A stretch of 64,000 nucleotides of DNA from G963663315 sp965231905 (GTDB lineage: Bacteria; Pseudomonadota; Gammaproteobacteria; Arenicellales; Poriferihabitantaceae). How positions within the stretch are numbered: position 1 is the stretch's first letter; every line of letters starts with the position of its first letter. Below the pieces are notes generated by a model, which searched no databases, had not been told where the DNA came from, and saw only the letters and a program-made list of their open reading frames with translations. Below are positions 28,509 to 35,074 of the stretch, one piece after another. The stretch is taken from positions 806,001 through 870,000 of the forward strand of contig CBDDOO010000002.1 of assembly GCA_965231905.1 (NCBI GenBank), in the 5' to 3' direction. The position numbers and the translations under genes are program-made.

Positions 28509-29246
28509 ATGAATCGGACAAAATCATCAGCGGGGGATGGCCTGGTCGTCTCCAGGGGAGCATGGCAGTTCGATGACGCCGTCCCCGGAGTGTTCGATAC
28601 CCATATATCGAAATCAATTCCCGGATATATGGAGGGGCATGACCTGGTTGTAAAGCTGGTCCGCTCCAGAATGCAAAACAGCGGACGATGTTATGAACTC
28701 GGTTGTTCAACCGGTACGCTGACGGCGAAAATGGCCGCCTGTTCCGACCCGGACCGGATGGCTATTGTCGGTATCGACCAGGTTGCCGGGATGATTACGC
28801 GAGCCAGGACCCGGTGCCAGACATTTGCCAATGTTTCATTCGAGCTTGCCGATCTCGTCAACCATGATTTCCTGCCCTCGTCGGTGATCGTGAGCTATTA
28901 CACTCTGCACTTTACGCCGGTTTCGACACGCGCGGACATTGTCAGGCGGATATTCAGGGCGTTGCAGCCCGACGGCCTGTTTTTACTGTTCGAGAAAATC
29001 AGGTTTGCCGACCCCCGGCTGGACCGGGAAATGACAGAAAAATATCATCAATTCAAGAAATCCCGTGGATTCTCCAGTGAAGAAATCCGCAGCAAGGCGC
29101 AGGCGCTTGAAGGGGTATTGGTACCGTATACTGAAAGCGAAAATCTGGCGATGCTGGGTGAGGCCGGATTCGGCCATGTATCCATTGTCTTCAACGAGCT
29201 ATGCTGGCAGGGGTATCTGGCGTCTTCGCATCCTGCGTCCGGTTAG
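28509..29246 (+). CDS. CmoA-like SAM-dependent methyltransferase-fold protein
   Basis: A 245-residue class I methyltransferase-fold protein. Motif I is YELGCSTGTLTAKM. The order of WQFDDAVPGVFDTHI, SIPGYMEG, SYYTLHFTP, FLLFEKIRF and FKKSRGFSSEEIRSKAQALEGVLV follows E. coli CmoA, which makes carboxy-SAM for tRNA wobble-uridine modification. The SxPGY tyrosine (Tyr39 of CmoA, from memory) is kept. At the position of Arg199, which holds the carboxylate of carboxy-SAM, an Ala appears, so it may use plain SAM. No cmoB is adjacent. The ATG at 28509 fits the family N-terminus; a GTG at 28467 inside the permease gene is also open. Confidence 0.78.
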   Translation: MNRTKSSAGDGLVVSRGAWQFDDAVPGVFDTHISKSIPGYMEGHDLVVKLVRSRMQNSGRCYELGCSTGTLTAKMAACSDPDRMAIVGIDQVAGMITRARTRCQTFANVSFELADLVNHDFLPSSVIVSYYTLHFTPVSTRADIVRRIFRALQPDGLFLLFEKIRFADPRLDREMTEKYHQFKKSRGFSSEEIRSKAQALEGVLVPYTESENLAMLGEAGFGHVSIVFNELCWQGYLASSHPASG

Positions 29247-29258
29247 CCGCGGCTTATG

Positions 29259-31103
29259 TCACGCCAGTTGGCGGACATCGCGTACCGCTCCTTTCGAGGC
29301 GCTGGTAGTCAGGGCGGCATAAGCTTTCAGGGCGCTGCTGACCACGCGCTCGCGGTTCGGTTTCCAGCCATCGGCGCCCCTGGCCTCCATCGCTTTTTTT
29401 CTTTGTTCGAGAACGGCGTCATCGACTGCCAGATGAATCGATCTGTCAGGGATATTGATCTCGATCCGGTCATTTTCCTCGACCAGTCCGATGAGTCCGC
29501 CTTCTGCCGCTTCGGGTGATACATGGCCGATCGACAGACCGGAAGTCGCCCCGGAAAATCGACCATCGGTTACCAGCGCGCATTCCTTGCCCAGGTTCTT
29601 TGATTTCAGATAAGTGGTCGGGTAAAGCATTTCCTGCATCCCGGGTCCGCCCTTGGGGCCTTCGTACCGTATGACCACAATATCGCCCGGATGGATCCGA
29701 TTACCGAGGATGCCGTCAACCGCGGACTCCTGACTTTCGAAAACCCGGGCTCTTCCGGAAAACTTCAGGATACTTTCATCCACTCCGGCTGTTTTTACGA
29801 TACAGCCGTCTTCGGCAAGATTGCCGTATAGCGCCGCCAGGCCGCCATCCTGACTGAAAGCGTGCTTCAATTCGCGGATGCAGCCTTTTTCCCGGTCGAG
29901 GTCAAGGGATTTATAACGCTTGCTTTGGCTGAAAGCGACCTGGGTGGGGATTCCTCCCGGAGCGGCGCGGAAAAAGTCCTTGCGTTTCTGGTCTTCGGTC
30001 AGGCGGATATCCCACAGCGCGATGGCTTCTTCCATGCTGGCGGCATGGACGGTTTTGGCGCTTCGATTGATCAGGCCGGCCCGGTCCAGTTCGCCCAGTA
30101 TCGCGATCACGCCGCCGGCGCGATGCACGTCCTCTACATGGACGTCGGGTTTGGCTGGAGCCACCTTGCAAAGATTGGGCACTCTCCTGCTCAAACGATC
30201 AATGTCCTTCATCGTGAAATCCACTTCACCTTCCTGGGCGGCGGCGAGCAGATGCAGGATCGTATTGGTTGAACCGCCCATCGCGATATCGAGCGACATC
30301 GCGTTTTCGAACGCTTCGAAGTTCGCGATGCTTCTCGGCAGAACATCATGGTCACCCTGTTCATAATACCGTCTGGCCGTGGCGACGATGAGACGGCCCG
30401 CTTCCAGGAACAATCGTTTCCGTTCACCGTGGGTTGCCACGATCGTTCCGTTTCCCGGCAGGGAAAGTCCGAGGGCTTCGGTCAGGCAATTCATCGAATT
30501 CGCGGTGAACATGCCTGAGCAGGAACCGCAGGTCGGACAGGCTGACCGTTCCATTGAATCCGATTCGCTGTCGGTGACGTTGTCGTCAGCCGCCACCATC
30601 ATCGCATCCACCAGGTCAACCGCCTTTTCGTGATCACGCCAGGTCACCTTGCCCGCTTCCATCGGTCCGCCTGACACAAAGATGGCGGGAATGTTCAGGC
30701 GCATTGCCGCCATCAGCATGCCGGGGGTGATCTTGTCGCAATTCGAGATACAGACCATGGCGTCGGCGCAATGCGCGTTGACCATGTATTCGACCGAATC
30801 GGCAATGATCTCCCGGGACGGCAGCGAATACAACATGCCGCCATGCCCCATTGCGATGCCGTCATCCACCGCGATAGTGTTGAACTCCTTGGCGACCCCC
30901 CCCGCGGCTTCAATCTCGCGGGCGACCAGTTGTCCCATATCCTTCAAATGAACGTGTCCGGGAACGAACTGGGTAAACGAATTGGCAACTGCAATGATCG
31001 GTTTGTCGAAATCATCATCTTTCATTCCCGTAGCGCGCCAAAGCGCCCGGGCCCCCGCCATGGTTCTGCCGCGGGTCGTAGTCCAGGATCTGTAATCAGG
31101 CAT
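29259..31103 (-). CDS. ilvD: Dihydroxy-acid dehydratase
   Basis: Penultimate common step of valine, isoleucine and leucine/pantothenate synthesis. The 614-residue length is standard. Fe-S cluster and active-site motifs are CISNCDKITPGML and CPTCGSCSGMFTANSMNCL, followed by EALGLSLPGNGT; late blocks GPKGGPGMQEMLYPT, VTDGRFSGATSGLSIGHVSPEAAEGG are intact. The start MPDYRSWTTTRGRT is supported by family similarity. It is convergent with the CmoA-like gene (12-base gap). Its first ten codons and upstream region are duplicated at 34733-34940. Confidence 0.98.
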   Translation of the reverse strand: MPDYRSWTTTRGRTMAGARALWRATGMKDDDFDKPIIAVANSFTQFVPGHVHLKDMGQLVAREIEAAGGVAKEFNTIAVDDGIAMGHGGMLYSLPSREIIADSVEYMVNAHCADAMVCISNCDKITPGMLMAAMRLNIPAIFVSGGPMEAGKVTWRDHEKAVDLVDAMMVAADDNVTDSESDSMERSACPTCGSCSGMFTANSMNCLTEALGLSLPGNGTIVATHGERKRLFLEAGRLIVATARRYYEQGDHDVLPRSIANFEAFENAMSLDIAMGGSTNTILHLLAAAQEGEVDFTMKDIDRLSRRVPNLCKVAPAKPDVHVEDVHRAGGVIAILGELDRAGLINRSAKTVHAASMEEAIALWDIRLTEDQKRKDFFRAAPGGIPTQVAFSQSKRYKSLDLDREKGCIRELKHAFSQDGGLAALYGNLAEDGCIVKTAGVDESILKFSGRARVFESQESAVDGILGNRIHPGDIVVIRYEGPKGGPGMQEMLYPTTYLKSKNLGKECALVTDGRFSGATSGLSIGHVSPEAAEGGLIGLVEENDRIEINIPDRSIHLAVDDAVLEQRKKAMEARGADGWKPNRERVVSSALKAYAALTTSASKGAVRDVRQLA

Positions 31104-31114
31104 GGTATTTTGTG

Positions 31115-31136
31115 CCGGGGAGTTGAATATCCCCGG
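31115..31136 (-). promoter_or_regulatory. Hairpin in the ilvD 5' leader
   Basis: A perfect 7-bp stem (CCGGGGA/TCCCCGG) with an 8-base loop ends 11 bases upstream of the ilvD ATG. No Shine-Dalgarno sequence is visible between hairpin and ATG. The duplicated copy at 34775-34796 keeps both stem arms, and its two differences fall in the loop, which argues that the structure matters. It could modulate initiation, mRNA stability or termination; which one cannot be told. Confidence 0.45.
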
Positions 31137-31240
31137 ATTTTAGCAAATTTACTGAAGTTCCGGGGGGTTGCCGTACTCCTTGCCGCCGGACCAACCATCC
31201 CGAGGACAGACTCCGCGCCTGTCCAGGCTATCCTGTTCTG

Positions 31241-31268
31241 CCGTCATTCCCGCGGAAGCGGGAATCCA
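31241..31268. repeat. REP-like intergenic palindrome, copy 1
   Basis: CGTCATTCCCGCGGAAGCGG followed by GAATCCA: an imperfect inverted repeat (TTCCCGC with GCGGGAA). It recurs at 34902-34929 and, inverted, at 35039-35066. Similar TCATTCCCGC elements are dispersed between genes in many proteobacteria. Confidence 0.7.
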
Positions 31269-31289
31269 TAGCCTGCCGTCCTGATCAGG

Positions 31290-31472
31290 CTACTCCTTGA
31301 TTTCTACCATATTTCCGTCAGGCATCAATTTGACAATCTTGCCTTCATGCAGGATCACCGCATATTGTCCAAGCCTGCGTTTCCTTTCCAGCGCTTGCGC
31401 AACCGCTTCCCGCAAAACTTCCAGGGTTTTCAGTGTTTCTTCTGGAATTGTTTCTTCGGCGGGTGTTTCCAT
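31290..31472 (-). CDS. Small protein paired with zeta-toxin-like kinase, possible antitoxin
   Basis: A 60-residue protein, acidic at its N-terminus (METPAEETIPEETL), with a predicted helix EVLREAVAQALERKRRLGQ and then short strands YAVILHEGKIVKLMPDG. It overlaps the 3' end of the zeta-like gene by 43 bases in another frame, so translation is probably coupled. Small ORFs of this type are often found beside zeta-like ATPases and are presumed antitoxins, but that is inference; in classical epsilon-zeta pairs the antitoxin gene comes first. Confidence 0.65.
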   Translation of the reverse strand: METPAEETIPEETLKTLEVLREAVAQALERKRRLGQYAVILHEGKIVKLMPDGNMVEIKE

Positions 31473-32047
31473 TTTCTTGCTTCTTGTTCAATACGATCAA
31501 ACATTTTCTGGTTATGGATTTTCCTGTTCTCTTTTCGTTGCCTGAAAATCAAAACAGGTGCTGGGCCTGAATTCTCAAAACACTGGGTTGTAGTGCATAG
31601 AGTACTATAACTGTACAACAAATTGTGCAGACTACGGGTGAAACGTCTTTCAATGTCTTTTTCCGGGATATTATGGCCACCATGTGCAACGCGCTCAGCA
31701 ACACGCCGTTTTGATAATGCTTTTGTCTTTAGTGACAAATAAACAAGATTAACCTGCCAGCCATCTGCCTGTAATTCATCAATCAAGCGCAGATATCCGC
31801 GCCCGGCAAGGGTCGTTTCGAAGGCAAAATGGATACGCTTCTGTACGCATGATTTGATTTCATTAAGAAACAGTCTGCTTGCGGCGATCAATTCCGTTTC
31901 AGGAGACAATGGCGACAGACCGGCGGCAATCAAATCGGCATTGATAAAATGTTTACAGTGCGCCACGATAGGCAAAAATCTCATTGCGAATGTCGTTTTA
32001 CCGGCACCGTTGGGTCCTGCAACAATTGTACAGGTGGGTTTATTCAT
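31430..32047 (-). CDS. Zeta-toxin-like P-loop kinase
   Basis: A 205-residue protein of the zeta toxin/AAA_33 group. The Walker A motif is GPNGAGKTT at about residues 11-19, followed by FINADLIAAGLSP (the zeta-type substrate Asp region), FAFETTLAGRGYLRLIDEL and VYLSLKTKALSKRRVAERVAHGGHNIP, the arrangement of zeta-like proteins. Zeta toxins phosphorylate UDP-N-acetylglucosamine and block wall synthesis; whether this member is toxic is not known. The C-terminal 45 residues are very basic and overlap the next gene. It is the third co-oriented gene of the island, 352 bases after the restriction gene. Confidence 0.8.
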   Translation of the reverse strand: MNKPTCTIVAGPNGAGKTTFAMRFLPIVAHCKHFINADLIAAGLSPLSPETELIAASRLFLNEIKSCVQKRIHFAFETTLAGRGYLRLIDELQADGWQVNLVYLSLKTKALSKRRVAERVAHGGHNIPEKDIERRFTRSLHNLLYSYSTLCTTTQCFENSGPAPVLIFRQRKENRKIHNQKMFDRIEQEARKWKHPPKKQFQKKH

Positions 32048-32399
32048 TATCTTCTACGTTTAGAACACCTCATAACTACAGATCACGTTCTGTATCCCTT
32101 TGCACTTCCGAATCTGTTTTACAGTCCAGCGGTAACATTATTTGGGCCTTTGGCATGAGACAACTTATCGGAACCGGACTATATGGGATCACCTTTTATC
32201 TCCCGGTTCCCCAATTGACAAAGACAACCAGTAGGTCATCGGCGGCATCATCGCCACAAATTCCATCCTTAGGTCAGGTCAATGTAGGTTCCGGAATCTG
32301 TGTGTGAGCCATATTTTTTGGATTTAACTTAGAGTTTTTTCCCATCAGGCAAGGTTTCATCAAAGCCTTTCTGATTTCTTCTTGCTCTTTTCATCAACA
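32048..32399. other. Intergenic stretch between restriction and zeta-like genes
   Basis: 352 bases without a supportable gene. It is AT-richer than the core DNA by eye. A 13-base sequence ACCTCATAACTAC at 32067-32079 recurs at 34703-34715 upstream of the methyltransferase gene. No clear promoter or terminator was found; the upstream signals of the zeta-like gene must lie here if it has its own. Confidence 0.5.
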
Positions 32400-33248
32400 T
32401 CAAGTCGCCAAATCAAACGGTAAATCACTGATGTCACGTAAGCGTTTTCCGGACACCAGTGTATTCAATATATCCATGGAATCGGAACTCGCATCACGAT
32501 CCTGAATGGTTGCCTGCAATTCCTGTAATGCAAAATGGTAAACACAATCTATATCACCTGTACCATAAGCCAGTGAGGCGATTCGTCCGGGCAAGGGTTC
32601 GCCGACAACGACGACAATGTGTGGCGTTTTGCCTTTTCGATTGCGAATCAAATTCAATCCTTCTGTACGAGCATTCTGTGAGCGATCACTGCGTATCGTC
32701 CACTTGCAGGAAATGCTGGCGTGCAGAATATCCAATTTCGAATTTTCCGAACGGAGCGGTGTACGATTGGCGATTGCATCGCTATTTAACAAAATATCAT
32801 GCTTGTTGATTGTTTTGTCCTTGACCGGTTTGCGGCAAACTACGATGTCTGGCGTAACGATATAATCGCCAAAAACAGTCCGCAATGCCTCGTTTTCCTT
32901 GATCGCTTGCGTCACATCGGATAGATGCTGATATTGCTCGTACTTGCGGACATGACCGCCTAACGAAAACTCCCATTTTCCCGGGCGTAAATGGCCCAAC
33001 AACTTGAACGAGTTTTGCAAAAAATCCATGGTTGCCATCTCAAATCGACTCCCCGCTGTTTGTCCGGGCAGCTTGTCAGTTTTCAAATCAAATCCAATGT
33101 GATCCGCAATTCCCTTGCCAATTCTAATGCTGGTTGAACTCCCACTGTCGGCGTTGTTCGGGACTCCTTTTTCATTTTGGCGCAACACTTCATTGCAAAT
33201 CCGGTAATGATAATCGCGCCGCAGTTCCTCGATTTTTCCTGACTTCAT
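32400..33248 (-). CDS. Type II restriction endonuclease, NgoMIV-like
   Basis: A 282-residue protein of the NgoMIV family, whose founder cuts GCCGGC as a tetramer. The catalytic residues known for NgoMIV (Glu70, Asp140, Ser185, Lys187, Glu201) have counterparts here at nearly the same places: E70 in GSRFEMATMDF, D134 in TPDIVVCRK, S180 and K182 in SCKWTIRSDRS, and E196 in NARTE. Length matches NgoMIV (about 286). Its ATG overlaps the methyltransferase stop codon (ATGA), making an M-R pair with the methylase first. Recognition of GCCGGC is inference from family. Confidence 0.88.
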   Translation of the reverse strand: MKSGKIEELRRDYHYRICNEVLRQNEKGVPNNADSGSSTSIRIGKGIADHIGFDLKTDKLPGQTAGSRFEMATMDFLQNSFKLLGHLRPGKWEFSLGGHVRKYEQYQHLSDVTQAIKENEALRTVFGDYIVTPDIVVCRKPVKDKTINKHDILLNSDAIANRTPLRSENSKLDILHASISCKWTIRSDRSQNARTEGLNLIRNRKGKTPHIVVVVGEPLPGRIASLAYGTGDIDCVYHFALQELQATIQDRDASSDSMDILNTLVSGKRLRDISDLPFDLAT

Positions 33249-34573
33249 GGCTTTACCAATCCGATGACATATTCTTCATGCATCCGTTTCTCAATTTGTG
33301 AGTGTTGTTCTTTACCCCAGCGCGCCGGCATCATTCGCCTGTCACGATCAAGACGACGGACACCGATCCCGGCCAGATCAAATCCGACATCTTCTCCGAT
33401 AGCGGCCAGACATTGCTGGGTTTTCACATCAATACCTCTTAAATTTGAAGTGCCTACGACAATTACGGCTGCCCTGCCTTTTTTCAAAACCCGATACATT
33501 TCTTCAATTACGGCAGACATCTCACCAAAATATCGACGTAAGGCGGCCGATTTTTTAGAATCAAGTTCACCCAGTCTGTCAAGCGTTTTTTCACATTGGC
33601 GTGGCAAGTGATCAAATTGAGCGCCGTTGGCGGCATCATGTCCCAGATATCGTGCGCGAATCCTGGTAAGATCTTCGATTTTCCAGCCAAACCAGACCAG
33701 TGAAAATTTATGCGCCCGCATATAGTCAATCGCATTGTTTGCGTATGGGGGCGAGGTCACGATCAAATCGGCGCTTGAAGACGGTATACCTGTTCTGTCC
33801 GCGTTAGCCATTCGAATATCAACATTTTGTTTGGCAATCAATTCCCGGTCAGACAAATACGTTGAATCTTCATTAAAAGCAGCCAGATTATGTTTTAATC
33901 TCCTGGAAAATTCGACGAACGCCGATTTCGGATTTTTGTCAGCCACTTTGTGCGGGCGAGTATGGGCCAAATCACGCGCTAAAGAGACCCCTCCCGACTT
34001 GGCGATGATTGTCGATGAGAAAGTCATTGTGAAGAATTTCTGCATCTCATCCTGTTCTAACGCCTCAATACCCTGTAAAAGAGCAAGCAACTCTAATTGT
34101 TGTTGTGGCAAAAACCAGAAATCGACGAACGTGCGTGTTTTCACATCGAAACGCCGATTTAATGCTTGTTTCAATTGCTCCTGGCCCTGGTAAAAAAGTT
34201 TCTGTGCCGATTCGACAATCTCGTACCCGATCTCCAATGTTTTTACCGGATTAACACCAGCCAGCTTTGCTTCCGCCATCATCCGCGCCAGAGGGTCAAT
34301 GTCGCAACCGATTGCATGACGTCCCAGGCGTGTGGCTTCCACCAGGGTCGTTCCTGAACCGAACATCGGATCAAAAACCACCTCATTTTTATCCGAAAGA
34401 TTTTCAATAAAGAATTGTGGTAGTTGTGGTGGAAACTTCGCCGGGAAAGGGTGCCAGCCATGGGTTGAGTATTTCCCGTTTGTACCGTGGAAATCCAGAT
34501 CAGCGCTTAATGCTTCCTGTAGCAGGTCAAGATAGCTGCGTTCCTCAGGGTTGGGTAATTTATAGGCATCCAT
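33245..34573 (-). CDS. DNA amino-methyltransferase, probably N4-cytosine, of the R-M pair
   Basis: A 442-residue DNA methyltransferase that should protect host sites from the adjacent nuclease. Motif X/N-terminal segment YSTHGWHPFPAKFPPQ is followed by motif I FDPMFGSGTTLVEA near residue 68 and, over 200 residues later, motif IV TSPPYANNAIDYMR, an order of the alpha class. TSPPY is more typical of N4-cytosine than N6-adenine methylases. The founder NgoMIV system uses a 5-methylcytosine enzyme, so this pairing differs. An all-G/C target would require a cytosine methylase, which agrees with the motif. Confidence 0.87.
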   Translation of the reverse strand: MDAYKLPNPEERSYLDLLQEALSADLDFHGTNGKYSTHGWHPFPAKFPPQLPQFFIENLSDKNEVVFDPMFGSGTTLVEATRLGRHAIGCDIDPLARMMAEAKLAGVNPVKTLEIGYEIVESAQKLFYQGQEQLKQALNRRFDVKTRTFVDFWFLPQQQLELLALLQGIEALEQDEMQKFFTMTFSSTIIAKSGGVSLARDLAHTRPHKVADKNPKSAFVEFSRRLKHNLAAFNEDSTYLSDRELIAKQNVDIRMANADRTGIPSSSADLIVTSPPYANNAIDYMRAHKFSLVWFGWKIEDLTRIRARYLGHDAANGAQFDHLPRQCEKTLDRLGELDSKKSAALRRYFGEMSAVIEEMYRVLKKGRAAVIVVGTSNLRGIDVKTQQCLAAIGEDVGFDLAGIGVRRLDRDRRMMPARWGKEQHSQIEKRMHEEYVIGLVKP

Positions 34574-34589
34574 CGCAATTCAACCTGAA

Positions 34590-34763
34590 TCAGCCCCGGC
34601 TTGTTACAGTCAGAATGGACTTCATAAATGGACGGATATGGTCAACTGTCAATTTTCTGCCTGTAAAGTTTACCTGCTTGTCAGGTTCAATATGCCGGAC
34701 GAACCTCATAACTACTCTTTGGAATCGCCCTGGGGTTGTGGTCCAGGATCTGTAGTCAGGCAT
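34590..34763 (-). CDS. Chimeric 57-codon ORF starting with the ilvD 5' stub
   Basis: The duplicated ilvD start codon opens a frame that reads MPDYRSWTTT, identical to IlvD, and then runs into unrelated island sequence (PGRFQRVVMRFVRHIEP...) to a TGA at 34592-34590. It ends 16 bases before the methyltransferase ATG. The three codon differences from ilvD in the shared part are synonymous. It is either a dead stub or a leader peptide translated ahead of the R-M genes; the peptide resembles nothing I recognise. Confidence 0.4.
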   Translation of the reverse strand: MPDYRSWTTTPGRFQRVVMRFVRHIEPDKQVNFTGRKLTVDHIRPFMKSILTVTSRG

Positions 34764-34940
34764 GGTATTTTGTGCCGGGGAATTGAATGTCCCCGGATTT
34801 TAGCAAATTTACTGAAGTTCCGGGGGAGTTGTCGTACTCCTTGCCGCCAGACCAACCATCCCGAGGACAGACTCCGTGCCTGTCCAGGCTATCCTGTTCT
34901 GCCGTCATTCCCGCGGAAGCGGGAATCCATAGCCTGCCGT
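34733..34940. repeat. Direct repeat copy R (ilvD 5' end plus leader), right border of the island
   Basis: Matches 31073-31279 at about 96 percent by eye. It carries ten ilvD codons on the minus strand (start codon at 34763-34761), the leader hairpin at 34775-34796 and a REP-like palindrome at 34902-34929. The flank to its right leads into ispG, suggesting that ispG and ilvD were neighbours before the island arrived. Confidence 0.95.
34902..34929. repeat. REP-like intergenic palindrome, copy 2
   Basis: Identical to the copy at 31241-31268 and part of the right direct repeat. Confidence 0.7.
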
Positions 34941-35038
34941 GAACTGTTTCTTAGTGTTATTTTCTTGATCTGGGGAGAAAGACGGGTCAGCCTTTGACAC
35001 AATCGTCAATTCTTGTTCGCACTCCTGATTCCGATTTG

Positions 35039-35066
35039 TGGATTCCCGCTTTCGCGGAAATGACGG
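35039..35066. repeat. REP-like intergenic palindrome, copy 3 (inverted)
   Basis: TGGATTCCCGCTTTCGCGGA followed by AATGACGG is the inverse of copies 1 and 2 with a few changes. It lies nine bases from the ispG stop and could act as an mRNA 3' end structure. Confidence 0.65.
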
Positions 35067-35074
35067 TGAGGTAG

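Larger units (their letters stand above)
31073..31279. repeat. Direct repeat copy L (ilvD 5' end plus leader), left border of the island
   Basis: About 207 bp nearly identical to 34733-34940. I count eight substitutions, all transitions, and one single-base indel. The repeat spans the first ten codons of ilvD, its leader hairpin, and ends with a REP-like palindrome and GCCTGCCGT. Sequence similarity stops abruptly on both sides. Confidence 0.95.
34574..35074. other. Intergenic region between methyltransferase and ispG
   Basis: 501 bases holding the chimeric ilvD stub, the right direct repeat (34733-34940) and an inverted REP-like copy (35039-35066). Between 34941 and 35038 nothing else is recognisable. 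No standard gene is supported. Confidence 0.8.

Noticed and set aside
31984..32307. 107-codon plus-strand frame between the zeta-like and restriction genes
   Set aside because: It begins inside the zeta-like gene on the opposite strand, has no ribosome binding site, and the translation has no domain-like pattern.
31241..35066. CRISPR array
   Set aside because: The palindromic copies are only three, far apart, in mixed orientation and without spacers.
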